Source: Rotaria macrura (Eukaryota; Rotifera; Eurotatoria; Philodinida; Philodinidae). From it: DNA of 64,000 bases. Below, one piece after another: positions 35,501-49,300 of this stretch. The notes beneath the pieces are model-generated. The model did not search any database and was not told where the DNA came from. It saw only the letters and a program-made list of their open reading frames with translations. The DNA is taken from NCBI GenBank assembly GCA_900239685.1, contig OENT01000069.1:181795-245794 (forward strand), read 5' to 3'. Position 1 is the stretch's first letter. Each line of letters starts with the position of its first letter. The position numbers and the translations under genes are program-made.

Positions 35501-36547
35501 CGTATGATTGAATAGAGTTGCATAAGTCTAGGCGTTCTTTAGAAGAGATCGTTGAGTCTTCGATTGATTATTCCGATATAAATTAATTTTCCATCGATAG
35601 ACAGTAATCATCAGTTAGAAACGAGATAATAAAGATAAATTAAATGTGTTTTCTTTTGGTATTTATAAGACGCTTCACGGAGTCTTTTCTAATGGATAAC
35701 AGCTATTCTGCCGTTTGGGTTATAATATTTCAGTTTTGGAAACGTTTTATCGAGTGTCTTATTCTTTTGTCTTGTCGAAACTGTGTGAAAGAAAATATAA
35801 TAGTATAGAATTCAAATGAACATTCTTTTGAGAGTCAGTGGAAAAACGACATCGAGATTAGAAGACGTCCCACATCATCTATGAACATTTGTTTTGTTTC
35901 CAATTAGAGATTTCGCAATACGATTATTGATAGAAATATGGAAAGCATAGTTCTATTGGATTTGAAACGAAAACACGAGTCTCTGTATCTATGTAAAGCT
36001 GCTCAATCACGTTCTCTTTTCAATTTTAATCATGACAAAGCTAGTCGAAATTCGAAATTGTTAGTTAATAGCGTTCATTGTTAAAATGTTAAGTTTGTTA
36101 TTGAAAGTTTCGAGAAATAGTTTTGATTTTTCTTGTTGCCTTTATTTGTGAGAGGCATTCTAATTGACAGTAAACTAGCATCGCTTACTGAGTAGGTGTA
36201 AATAGTAGAATTTAAAAATAAATCTATTCGGACGTTAATCGACCAAACTGAAGTGTTTGAATAGTAAAAAAAAAACATGTCAGAATAACGGTATCTAATG
36301 GAATCCAGAGAGTTTTCAAATAATTGGCCAAGCAGAATAAAAATGAGCTTTTTCTCGTTCTTCATGATTATTTTATGAGAAAATACGAATAAAAACTTCA
36401 ACTAGTTGTTCAAATAGAATGAAGTCTTTTGATCGTGTCTGATGCATCGATGAGATTCAAGGCGAGTTCGTTTCTATTAATTATTTAATGTATTCTATTT
36501 AATAAATCATTTTTCGTTCAACTTCCTGCTTCTCATCGTGCACTGCA
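29588..36547. other. 7-kb stretch without a supported gene
   Basis: No long open frame, RNA gene or mobile element is seen. Two neighbouring small frames (34064-34255 and 34310-34519) read somewhat like protein and are separated by an intron-like gap ending in TTTATGTTTAG, but the phases do not join, so I do not call a gene. The rest is AT-rich with frequent TCGAT and GAAACGA strings. Confidence 0.5.
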
Positions 36548-36555
36548 TATATATA
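36548..36555 (+). promoter_or_regulatory. Probable TATA box of the GPCR gene
   Basis: TATATATA about 200 bp upstream of the start codon. A 5'-leader intron is likely between them, because the start codon follows a perfect acceptor (TTTCTTCTAG ending at 36753). Confidence 0.4.
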
Positions 36556-36753
36556 GAAGAGTCGGAGGTTCCTCTGTTGGACACAAGAATAAGTGCATCG
36601 TTATTGATTAGTCACTTTGCTTGAGGATCTTCTTGTTCTTTCTTTTCTCTTAGATAGGAAAGAGAAAGAACTTGAGAGAATTGCGTTTCCTAGATAAAAT
36701 ACCGTCGATGACTATTTTATTGTGAACATTTAGTTTATTTGAATTTCTTCTAG

Positions 36754-37911
36754 ATGGAAAACAACGATACGAGCTTTATAAATTTCGATTTGTTCAATAA
36801 ATATCTTCGCTTAATTAATTTGACTCTCTCGAGTGCAGGTATAATCTCGAATATCATTCTGCTAATATTGTTATTCATGCTTAAATGCCATCGATGTACA
36901 ACGTATTTTCTGTTAATATTAATGACAATATGTGATTTGGTTTATTGTTTAGTTTATACCAGTATAATATTAACCATTGACAATTATGTAAATATAATAA
37001 ATCATGAAATATTGTGTCCGCTGTCATTTTTTTTAACACCGCTTACATTTACAGGCTCAACCCTATTTTTATTTATTTGCCTTTTACATATAATAACAGA
37101 GTATAAACGTAAATACAATACAGTAATGGGACAAATAGGCGGACGTTTATCAGTTGTTTTTGTTTTTTCATTCGTTATCATTCGAAGTGTTCTTGGCTCA
37201 ACGTCGATCGAATTAATATCTGACGTAACAAAGCCGAATACTCAATATTGCACGATCGACATGAATACGCCTGAACTCGTTACAAAAGTTCAATTCATAA
37301 ATCATATTTTTTCCGAACTATCGGATATTATTATTTATATGGGATGGATATTGATTTCATCTATCATATTTATTTCATTTGTGAAACGCAAACTTGGCAA
37401 AGGATCAGGCCAGACGGACAGAGCATCGAATCGGTATTTGTCTGCTTCGACGATTAGGAAAAAGCCTCGTGAAAATAATTCGAGTCGAACAAACGAATCG
37501 AGATTGACCAACAAACAACGGCACGACAATTTAACATCGATTATTATTTCTATAACAGTATTATCAATATTATTTTATTTGCCTGTTATGATTAATAAAT
37601 TTACAACAATGAATCTCATTTATCGAGGGAAAACATTCTTAAACACAAAGCAAATTCTTTTTCTGCAAGTTATTCAACAGACAACACATTTGTTTTGCTT
37701 AGCAAGCAGATTCATCCCCTATATTCTGTTCGAAAGGCGCATCGTTTCCTTGATTCAACGAAAAATTCCAGTTAAAATAAGAATGAAAACAAAATTATCC
37801 AAGAAATCAAATAGTCAACTGAAATCCTTCTGTCATTGTCAATGTTCTGATCGTCAGCAGTCGTCCGAATCAAGTCATCAACAATATCAACCTAAACAAA
37901 GTGACAATTGA
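36754..37911 (+). CDS. Rhodopsin-like seven-transmembrane receptor, divergent
   Basis: 385 residues in one exon. Seven hydrophobic segments lie at about 20-43, 52-74, 88-115, 130-150, 190-212, 258-281 and 300-325. Class-A landmarks: N33 in TM1, D61 in TM2 (ICDLVYC), C88 at the start of TM3 with C166 in the second outer loop as disulfide partner, and FYLP in TM6 in place of CWxP. The DRY motif after TM3 is replaced by TEY, and NPxxY in TM7 by RFIPYILF. A basic, serine-rich third inner loop (about 213-257), a helix-8-like ERRIVSLIQRK and a CHCQC cluster (possible palmitoylation) follow. N4 and N22 are possible glycosylation sites before TM1. The ligand cannot be told. The start codon immediately follows a splice acceptor, so the leader exon is upstream. 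Confidence 0.85.
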   Translation: MENNDTSFINFDLFNKYLRLINLTLSSAGIISNIILLILLFMLKCHRCTTYFLLILMTICDLVYCLVYTSIILTIDNYVNIINHEILCPLSFFLTPLTFTGSTLFLFICLLHIITEYKRKYNTVMGQIGGRLSVVFVFSFVIIRSVLGSTSIELISDVTKPNTQYCTIDMNTPELVTKVQFINHIFSELSDIIIYMGWILISSIIFISFVKRKLGKGSGQTDRASNRYLSASTIRKKPRENNSSRTNESRLTNKQRHDNLTSIIISITVLSILFYLPVMINKFTTMNLIYRGKTFLNTKQILFLQVIQQTTHLFCLASRFIPYILFERRIVSLIQRKIPVKIRMKTKLSKKSNSQLKSFCHCQCSDRQQSSESSHQQYQPKQSDN

Positions 37912-40900
37912 CCATCTGTTCACATTGATCTGTAAATGTATATTAACATATAGTTTCCTCCATTGCATATTCAACAACAGAGAATAAAAACAATCCCGAT
38001 TCTATTCTTCTATCTATGAAAAAATCATTTCCTTTTCACAGTCAATTGGAGCCGTCGACTCACTCTTATGATTGTGTTATTCAATGTTTTCATCTGATTC
38101 ACATGATCTATTTCGTCATTGATTTAGGCTCAATATCTTATTTTAGAGCGTTGCATCAACCTGAAACGATAATGAAAAAAAATCTTCGTGTTAAGTCCGT
38201 TTTCCAGATAAAATTCACAGTTCAACTTTTTGACACAAACTTTGTAGATAGTATGCTTAGCAACTACGAAACTACTTAGCCGCTAACGAGTATAATATGC
38301 CATAGATAGAAAAGCTCTGAAACGTCCACTCAAAACTACGATTGACTTTTTCATTTGCAAAAACTATGTCAGTGCCTCGACATGTACTCGTTGAAAGAAT
38401 TTCACTTTTGTTTGAACTACTAAAACTATGTTTTTCTAGTACAGCTTTGAACATAAAATTCAAAAAATAGTTTTCAATTTTGGGAACAACTCATTAATTC
38501 CAACATCGTAGGTGATTGAAAAAGACGAGCTGATCTTTTGGGAAATCCAAAGACTATCGTTTGCGTTGATGAAAATTATAACTTTTTTCTTCCTATTTCA
38601 TAAAAGATGAAAAACGATAATCAGTCGGGCGGTAGTCGATCTAACCAACCCATAATTATACTAGCAAAGGAAATTGAACGAAAAACAACAAAGTACTAAA
38701 TTAACCCGTTCTTGTTATTATGAGAAAATGTTCACATTGTTAACTCTCTTCCTTTTGTCCTTGCTTCCTTCCTGATCTTGTTTATTAGGTTTTCTTTAGA
38801 AATCTTTATTCTGCGTATGCGTGCTATCGAATAGAATAAATTATGAAGTACATATGTATAGGTGAATGAACAAGGTTTTCAATAAATAATAGCAACGTAA
38901 AAGAATGTTTGCATGAATTGCTCTATTTTTAAATATTTCTTTTTATGTTAGGACATAGTCAGAGCATTAATGTTAACACGGAACTCAATAAAAATAAATA
39001 CACCAATGTACAGATGAACATTAATATTAATTACGAGGCAACTCAGCCGAAAGATCTTTTGTCGTTTTTTATGACTAACTGGTAGACTATTTTTTTCGTA
39101 TAGAAAGAAAAAGAAAGTGAAGAAGAAGTTTTCATTCCATCGTTTATTTGATTTCTTATTTGTAAAATTAATTTTCTAAAAAAGAACTTTCAAATGGAAT
39201 TATCTTTAAAATAGAAAAGACTTCAAATATTATTTATCGATGCCAACACAAGAAGTGTTTTTATCTAATTCGTTTCTTGGTAAATGTTAATTCGATTCTA
39301 ACTAAAAATAACACATTGAGACCATTTAACCATCGATGTTGAATCCCATATGGTTGTTAATCCAATAAATTTTACTAGTCACAATGAAAATCTAGGTTAA
39401 AGTCATCTTATATACTCTTTTGTTTCGTTGTTTTATGCAATTTTTAAGATCGACGGAGTCTCATATTTGATATTGTTCTGTTCGATCAAACGAATTCTAG
39501 TTGTTTGTCTTGCATGAAAATATAATCATCAAATATCGAGATTCAAAATTTGTATTTTAGTCAATATCACAGCAATGTTTTATATAATCGGACAACAGAA
39601 ACAACTAACATTGAATTGATGAATAATTTTGAACGAAGAAAAATGTTTGATCATGTTGAAAATAATCAGACGTAGACTTCTATTCAGTTAATTGTATTTT
39701 TTGATCATATTCGAATTCTTTGCATGATTTATTCTGGTCATTAAAACTCAATATTATTGATACATAAACGAATTTTCTAATAGCTATATAAAGTAAGAAC
39801 CTGCTGTTTCCATTCCAAGAACTCATTGAGTAGTATGGAGAACCTCCAGAATCAACCGAGAAGAGGAAACAGTGTCGCTGAAGAAGTTTTAATCTTTGTG
39901 AGAATATTTTCCACAAGGTCTTTATAATGATGCTACTCAAGATGAAACTAGGGAAGGCGATACTGTTTAACAAGAACGTTTTTTTTCTCATTTGCTATTT
40001 TGTGTCGTGAACAATGCAATGAAGTTTCGAGATCAACTGACTTTTGTCTAAAGAAAACCAACACTCATTGCATTAGCCACTAGATCACACGTTGCAAGAA
40101 TAGACCGTGTGTAATTATAACCATAATAAATTTATATCATATTGTCTTACAGAAATTATTTTCTATTTTGTGTCAAATCGAAAGAGATTTATCTGAAGTC
40201 TTGATCTATTGTGTAAATTAACAAAGTTGAAATAGCTACAAGATAAATTTTCTCGTTTGTTCGGTTCGGTTCGGTTCGTTTCGTGAACGCTTACCTACAC
40301 ATAGTTTCCTATCATGTTTGCAAATTCGATATATATGCATTTAGAGAGCGTATGACCGTTTTTCAATCGTGCATCTAGTATTACTTTAATTGTAGGATCA
40401 TCGTCGCAGGGCGTTGTTTTAGGTTCCGCGTCCATCTCTGATCCGTTATAACTTTACGTTAATGATAAACTTTATTTAAGATAAGATTCTCACTCACATT
40501 TAATGATTGAACTTTTTGATGCTTCAATGCATCAATGAAAAATAATTTTAGATTCTAATACCATTGCTTTAATAATTTAGCAAAGAAATTCTTTTAACAC
40601 CGTCAAAATTTAAGTAACAACAAGCATCGAAAATGTTCTGAGAAACTTGTGTCATGTGTGTGTTGTACGAGGAAAATATTGGGATACGTTTGCTAAGGAG
40701 AACCTATTGATTCTAAGATATATTCGACACTGCCAGAGGTCTACTGATGACCACGCGGTGCGTGTAAGCGTTAATGTGAGTTAAAACTTTATCCCTCCTG
40801 AGGATTTATCTACAACGTCAGCCACATTCTGATCCTAGCCTTCATTGTGTTGCGTTCGATAGGAAACAAGTATTCTATAAATCTAAGAAAGAAATAAACG

Positions 40901-43060
40901 TATTCCTATTACTGATGGATTGAGTAAGACACACGAGAGCTTGCATGATAGAATTATCGTACGAGTTGAAATAGAATGAACTATGAAGATAAATAAAAGA
41001 AGGTGAGAAAGCGAAGTTTTTGCTATTTAAATAGATAGGGATCGATCGAGTTATTTGATATTTCGACACGATCATTTACCTGAACAACAAACAAAGAATT
41101 TGATTACTAATTGCAATGACGAGAGTTTAATTCCTTATGATAGACATTGAAAAATATTCATAAAATACAAGATCATCCAAGAAAATTAAAAAATATTCAA
41201 AATCAAAAAATGAGATACTTGACCTGAAAATACGTCTGACAGTGGGAAAGTATCTGACAAGAACTATGCGGTAAGCTAAATCGTTTTTACAGTTGAAATC
41301 GGTTGTACTGAGAAGAACAGAGATATCTCATGTTCCAATGACTTTGGGCCTCACAAATCACAGTGTTTCTTGTTCTACATGCGTCATGTTAGATCGATGT
41401 GCATCTTTTGTCTACTATCGTCTCTAAACAATTGTTTGATCACGCATTCAGTTATGAAAAGATGTGTAAATATGAGAAGAACACTGAAGAGTTATAATTG
41501 TTTATAGACTTCATTAGGAATCCGTTTACATCACATCTTACTCCAAACTACCCGTGTGGTGAGTGAGCTTTTGCACGTTCATCACTATCTCCCGTCATGA
41601 GCAACCTATGAGGAAAACTTCGAACTTTCATGCTCCACAAGCATGCCAAAAGGATATTTATAACTTTTAGAGATATTTCAATACTTCTTATATAGCTCTG
41701 TGCTACGGTATACTAAGTAAAGTCGAGCTTGTACAAGTCTACCATGGAGCAATAAAAGGGAAAACATTCTAATGCTTTTAATGCGATACTCAAAGTTTCG
41801 AAGTACGATTAGATATTTGCTGTTTCATGTCTCATAGAGTTACTTTGGCTGGACTCCAAGTAACATGACAAACGACAAGCTGATAGAAGGATTTAAATAG
41901 CTCAAGAGTTTGTCGGCACACCTTCGAGATAATCTACACTGGCAGCAGAGTGCACGAGTCTCGTTTTTCCCACTTGAATGCAAATCACAAAGGATTATGA
42001 GAAAATTGCAGGGACTGTAGTGATTCTGGACCATATCAACTGACTGAGGTGCACATTTGTAAAGTGCAGTGGACTACGATCTGAGACGTGTCAAATTAAA
42101 GGATCTTAGTTTTTCATTACTGTTATTTATTGATAAACAACTGCTCTTTTGCATCCATTGTTAAATTTCATATCAAGTCTAAAATGTCAAACTAATCGAC
42201 GAAAAATTATTTAAAATTGAACTAATGAATATTTCGAACAGATAAAGATAACGGCGGCATATTTCATGATAAGCAGATCGATTGGAAATAACAGTTTGTA
42301 AATAAAAACGCCTATATTTATTTTATTAGACTTAAGTTGACTTTGAACCAATGAAAAGTATATTAAGAAACGACCGATGAAAGTGTTTATTATCATATAT
42401 TCGTTGATAAAACAAGAAGATTGTAAATGTGTTGAGTATGGCTCGTTTACAGTTGAATTATCCAATTATCAAATGATTAGAGCATCGACGTAGTAGTTGA
42501 TAAAAATAACTAGAGCAAAGAACCAGGAAAAGGTGAACATTCCTGGTTAATCCATAGATTATTGATCTCTCTTCTTGTCAGAATGTGACCGATTACAGAC
42601 TTCTATTGTCTAAGATAGTATTTAAACGGGCAATATTTATCTCTAATATGGGCTATTATTTTCGACATCGTATACTCAGACTACATACATTACTGTATTC
42701 GTAGCGTATAATATCATTCTGATTGGGGTCGTTTTTCTGTACTCTATGTTACGGTCGAATCTTTCAATTCGGGATTATATTGCATTTAATTTGTATCTAT
42801 GATCCAAGAGGATTTACGTAGAAAGTTTTTAAACTCGATTTATTTTCAGCTAGCAAACTTGGCTAATGAATAAAGGCGACCTTTATTTAATTGTTTGAAT
42901 AGGTTAACACACCTATATGTAGAAAATTAAAATGACAAATCAATTTTCATTTGATAGCCATAGTCTTCTCAACGGAAAAAAATCACGCGAACACTATGAA
43001 TCTTGTTGAAAGCTGTGTATTTCGACGTGACTCCCATGAAAGACAAAGATTGCAGCAGTG
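37912..43060. other. 5-kb stretch without a supported gene
   Basis: No domain-bearing frame. A short TCGGT microsatellite (TTCGGTTCGGTTCGGTTCG, about 40258-40277) is the only repeat I noticed. Confidence 0.5.
37983..37988 (+). terminator. Polyadenylation signal AATAAA of the GPCR gene
   Basis: AATAAA 72 bp after the stop codon. Confidence 0.5.
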
Positions 43061-43320
43061 TTCAGACTTCCGAAAAAGGAAATTACGGAATTTTCGGAAA
43101 TTTTGGAAATGATGGCTCCGAAACCTTCGTTACTTCGAAAAATGCGGTCATTTCCGAAAGTTCCAAAATTTCCATAACTTCCATTTTTGGAAATTTAAGT
43201 AATTTCGGAAATTTCCCAAAGTTTTGTAATATCCCAAAATTTTGAAAACAGTTTTCTGTGAATTTACGTGTTCTTGGAAATTACAGAAACTTCCGTAATT
43301 GCCTATTTTGGAAATCTGAA
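43061..43320. mobile_element. TTCAGA element filled with TTTCCGAAA words
   Basis: The left end TTCAGACTTCCGAAAAAGG and the inverse of the right end TTCAGATTTCCAAAATAGG match over about 28 bp (continuing to AATTACGG) with five or so mismatches. The interior is a field of GGAAATTTCCGAA variants in both orientations. No matching flanking duplication found. It is the only clear word-packed element right of 23.1 kb. Confidence 0.6.
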
Positions 43321-46300
43321 TATACCTCACATGTTATACATATTATCTCCATTCTTGTTCTCACTGACAACGATCTTCTGTCACTTCTCTTGATCTTTAT
43401 TCAGTATAGACATCGCAAAAGCAAGTACAGTACTTTTTCCTTTGATCTTATATTTATTCAAGTTCATCCGTAGTTAGCAGCGATGTGCTAAACTTAAAGA
43501 GCCTCCTCTCTATCTCTCTCCAAACAATAATTTCACTATTTTTAATTGTAATCGTTTGGTGCTTCCATTCCGTTTTATATGTCTTCAATCTATTGATTGT
43601 ATTATGTCTATTTCAAATAGCTTGAAATTAATACAAAATAAACGAACCGAAACTTCTTTTTAAATAATTTTTTCAAAATAGAAAGAAAAAAGAATGAATC
43701 TCACGAACGAATTATTTAGCGTTACAATCTGCGTCAAAGAATGCGCGTCGAAAAATCTAGGAACGGTAAGATTTCTTTCACAAAACATGAACGAGAGAAA
43801 CTGAGCATTATGGAAAAAAGAATTAACTTACGTATAAACTGCAATCGGTTAGTTTAATCAAAATCTTTACGAAATACTCGACACATCAGGCTGAATCTTA
43901 TGAATCAATGAAAACAACATTTTTAGCACAATCCCTGTGAGAGTAAAATGAGAAACACGAACCATCCACTGTTCTTAATATTCTATCAACAGACGTTTTT
44001 TTATTTATTTTAGGTCATACGTGGGGATAATTGCTTACTTTACCGCATAGGATTTCAAGAAGGGAATATTTCATCTATTTTTTAATTAGATTCTACTTAT
44101 ATGTTACCTCTGTGACAGTCCCTTGCAGCCGTCTCTCACGATCTCTGAAGCGTCCGTACTTTTTCTGACGGCCTGCGATAGACCGGAACCCTGTTTTTCT
44201 CACCGTCCACAATAAGTCATTAATGATTTATTGTGGAATCTTTAAAGAGAGAATTATTAATTGAATAATTAGCGAGTTTATCCCCCATGGTCTATTGGTG
44301 GGTGGGTGGGTGGGGGTTCGTATTGCTCCGGATAATTATTTCCACTTCTGATTATTATTTTTGTTGCTGACAGTATAAGTCTCTACTCTCATAGAGTTAG
44401 AATTATTTCGTAATCTCTAAGCATCAGTGTAAAAAACTAGAGATTTGTTTGAAATGACAACTATTTTCTATTAATCACTATAGTTTCACAAGGTTTACCG
44501 GCAAGCTTATGCCCTTTTTATAGCATTCCGATAATAAATAAAGAAATATCGATCGCACTTGTTATTAGTCTTTGTCTGCTGACTAACTTGTGCTATTTCT
44601 TGTTGATTTTCTACTTTAGTTATCGATATAAAAATCTTCTGCCGTTGACATAAATTCTTTCGTAGATTTAAACATACTTCAATCGCAGTCGAACGTGGCA
44701 ACGTACTATGTATGCACTAAAGGCGATTGGTCTCTAGAGGTACATTTGTACTTAATACCAATTCTCCAGAGTACAAGATGAACTGAAGTTAAATCCGCAT
44801 GCGAAAAAGTAAATATTACATTCTGAAGTAACATGTTTCTACTTGTACTCCGTGAGTATACTTATGATTTATAAGCCGCTATTGGCTCAAAAACTTATAT
44901 TCCACCTTTCCAATAGATCGAGAAGTAAAATTTCGATCTGTAAAGAATAGGGCGATCATGTATAGACACACGTTTATTAACTTCTCATAGATCTCAAGGT
45001 TCTTACAACAGATGGAATAGATGAATTCAAATAATCAGCAGCATAGATTTTTTTCCTCGGATGAAATATTCTCCCTTCAAAATAATTCAATTCGAACAAA
45101 CAATATGTTTCTAATAAACTGTATTGAGTTATCAATAGAATTAATTGACGTGAAAAAATGACTGTCAGATATTCTCACTTGGAGTGAAATGGTTAAACTC
45201 ATCATTTTGAAAAGGTCATTTTTTTTGTAAAACCTTGCCGCTGAACTATTTTGTGTTTCACGCAAATGAATTTTATTCTTCTTTTGCTGGTGTAAATAAC
45301 TAATGGTCTTCTAATAAAAATGAACCAAGTTAAGCTGATGTAATTAAAAGTTCAATCTTCCCCGAGAAATATCGCGAATTAAGGAAAATGACTATACTAG
45401 AAACATTTTGAGAGATGCCAAACGATTTAATAATAAGTAATTAATTCATGTATATGCCTGTTTCTCGCTTAATTTCAAAATTAAAGCGCACCTTTATATG
45501 CATTTGTTTTGTCTCTTATCATCTAGAAGTAATTAAACTTGAAGATAATAGTAAATCTTCTGCAGAAAAGAAGTATCGTCGAACACATGTTATTCGAAGA
45601 CAGAATATTTCTTTGCACTTCAGATTTCCGAGATTCGTAAAATTGCTGTTTGTTTTTAAGAAATTACAAGGGATTTAAATCTTGAAAAATATAAAACAAA
45701 ATATTATTGAGTGGACATTCCAAAATCAGAATTAGTTTTGAATTCCGAACTCTTCATTTGAATCGATTTTCTTTGAATTTTGCAAAAGGTAAGCATTGCT
45801 TTAGAAAAGAATATTAGTAAAATGAAATTATGAACACCAAAGATGATGATTAGGACTATACGTATTATGCTTGGCATAGTATATGTCAACTCATTTACTT
45901 GCTTTTAAAAAATTGCAGTGAAATTCATTTATTTGACAATGCAGGCCGACAGAAACAGAGATGTTACCATCAGTAAATTCGGATTCTTCAATCACAGGAA
46001 CATTCTTTAGAGCTTTAGAAGTTTTAAATATACCTTTAAAACTACTAAGACAGATCTAAAGTGAGTTTTAACTTATTTATTTTAATCAACAATATTAAAT
46101 CAATATTGAATATAGTTCTACTAGAAGAACCATAGAATGAAGTTATGCTTTATTGAAAGATCTCTAATTGATTACACAGACGAAATCCATTAATGACTTG
46201 AATTAGCAGTGAGTGTCACTTTACTATTGATTCTTGTACAAAAATGATGAATAGATGAATAATTCAAATTATGCTAGTAATATCGGTTTTATCCGGATCT

Positions 46301-49300
46301 ATTCGAAAGAGGTGCTCGTTTGATTAAAACGCAAATAGCTTCGGTTTCTTCTATTTGAAACTCTTCGTAATTAGGACAACCTGTGAAAAACGTTGTGTGA
46401 TAAAACCCATCGATTATTCAATTCTTCTTTGGCTGTTCCATTCAAAGATAATTGACATTTCATGTAAAGTGCTGTTTTATAGACAACATGCTCACTGACA
46501 GTTGTTTTATTTGTCGTTTCATTCGGTTTGCTCATTCAATTTTTCATTAGCGATACATAACGAGATGTGCTCGCGGACAAAGATACATATGGGAAGATAT
46601 TTATTGAACAGGCCAAAATCAGCGTAAATTAGATTCACATTCAATAGGCAATATTTTAATAGATAGAATTCATGCTGTCAGACAATAATGAATTGATTGT
46701 ATTTTCAATGAAGAAATAAATTTGAATCAATGGAAAATGATTAGTAACTTTAACGACAGTCTATATAATGAAAAAAATCTTTTTCTCTCTTGTATTTTAT
46801 TTCTACTATTAATAGTCTATGGATAGAAACGAACAAAATAAATCGAAATATTTTAATTGCTATCCGATAAATAGCCATAGAATATTTTCACGTTGTAATC
46901 ATTTCACAGAAAAATGAAAAACAATTCTACTAGCAGCAGTCTACAACAGGCTCTTCATTGTTTTATTCGTGTTGCTGTTCTATGCTACTTTCTATCTAAG
47001 AAAAGAAAAAGAATGGTCGTGAGTGTTTCTGCAATAGCTCAAGACCTTAAGAAACTAGAGTACTGCGGTTTTCATCAGTCGGACAGCGAAAGATCGTAAT
47101 CCCTTCTTTGTCAAGGCTATTCAATGCTAGATCATTTTAAAATCAACCAGTTTTATAAAGATCACAACAAAAAATGATCTTACAGCTAGATAAAGCTTTG
47201 AAAAAAAAAACTAAGAAAGTTTTCTTAAATATCAAGAGAAAACCATATTTTGCCAGATACTAAACAGATCATTTTATTGGCTTAACATCAGAAGTGGTCA
47301 ACAATAATTATTTGTATAATATCTCAACGTATGGACATGAACGATCTCTTTCTGTTAACATATTAAAGTGAAACTTTTATCGAAGCGTCAAACTGTTTCA
47401 TGCATTTTTCGAAATATTTTTCAGAAACAATCGATTTTAAAATGATTTCGACTTAAATTGTGTTTAAATAAAAACATGTTTCCTCTTTCAGCCGATGAAA
47501 ATCGCAGCACTATAGCTCTTCACATTCTTGGATTGCCGCTAAGATACTCCCGATCGTTCGTTTGTTAAAACGACCACAGTTAACGCATTTATCATCGATT
47601 CAATTAGCGATAGAACATTTCAAAAATCTCTCCTATTTTAACAAAAGCTTTGTAAACGTACACAGACTCAAATCGATTGATGATTAGATCATGCGATAGT
47701 ACAAATTCCAAATGAATTAACTGATGTATAAGAACAAGATTATGGTTCATATCGTAGAGTCAAAGATTTAATTCGTCGATTTTCTAGTATACGATCGCTT
47801 TTGACGAAGGATTCTCTTGAGATGATCGTTCGAAAACCGTCATAAACCAATAGAATATTGATGAATGATCTGATTTTGGTCAATGATAACAGACTTAACA
47901 TGCGGTACAAGTGTATGCAAAAGTATCAAACTCTATTAAATACGACTGCTAACTTTTTATGCTTTTGTTGTTTTATCACTACGGATTGAAGAAGCATGAG
48001 AAATCGAAAAGAAAACAGCTCCAGAAAAGCTCGTTCAACTTTACTTTGATGGAATGTGACTTTCAAATTTTCTATTCATTTTCTTGTATCCAGTAGAAAA
48101 TGAAAACACTCGCTTAGTGATAATTTGCATGAAATATAACTTCTCTTTTGAATAGTGTATCCGAAGTCGAATTTAGTCTTGGTTTTTCCCCGGAAAGAAT
48201 ACTTGTCTTTCAATGTTATCGATTATTTCGTTATTTCTTGCTACTTAATCGTTTTGAACAATGAACGAGGTTTTTCCAAGTCTTTTTTTCTTCTACGCAT
48301 GTCGGATCTTATGTATTTCGAACAGATAACACACGATGAACCCAGTTCATGCATAGTTTGCGAAAACAGTGGCTTAGCTCCCTTTCAATTCGATGATTTT
48401 CTCAAAATACCTCAGATTTTCGAAATTTTCAATTTTCCTTTTATTGATTGCCGAGTTCACTACCGGCTTTTTGAAAGATGTCAAAGCTGATATCTATGTA
48501 CTTTATATATATTCTTCTTCTTCGATGTACGTTTTGTGAGAATTCTATCCGTATTTTTCAGAATAATTGGCAGATAACAAATTTTCAAGTTGTAAAAATA
48601 TTGCAAGAGGGTTTTTACTGATGACTGTTTTGTTACTTCTCTTGCTTCGTAGGTTCCTTCTGATATAAAAAATCAAGGACAATATTTTTAGTTTGCATTT
48701 TGCTATTTTCAACAAAGAAATTTACATCGGTGTGCAATTCAGAAGCACAGAGCTTAGTAGAGTTTGAAATTTTTGCAAACACTTCTTTATTGTATGTTAA
48801 AACATCTTAACGTGAGAAACATTTAAAAATCGACATTCAGACACTATGTTATATAGATACAAGGAATTAAACTGCGATTTGTCATCGGCAAATGACTTCA
48901 AATATAATTAAACAAAATATTTAACAGAGTTTTTGTTTGTTACAACTGGATCAGTGTTTATTCATCAACTAGCTTTTGTAATATCAATCAAATTTATTTA
49001 CTTCGATCAATTCTTCAAATACTCAGTAACAAATTTACAGACAAAAGACGATGATCAAAGATAAATAGTTCGAAGCTGCGTGTCACGATAATGCACGATC
49101 ACATATCGATGATATTGTTTTTAACTATTGTCAAGAAAATAAAATTCTAATTCATCGTCGTTATTCATCTGACGTTGCTGCGGCAAACTTTTGATAGTTC
49201 GAAAATCTAACTTGATAAATTTTCTAGATACGACAAATTCAGCTAAATCAATAGTCTATGTAGATAATTCCATAACTAACCAGGAACACGATCAGATTCG

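Noticed and set aside
43061-43320. 8-bp or 2-bp target duplication for this element
   Set aside because: Flanking bases on the two sides do not match at any expected length, so none is claimed.
48155-48490. 111-residue plus-strand frame
   Set aside because: No recognisable motif beyond a chance CxxC; no transcript signals around it.
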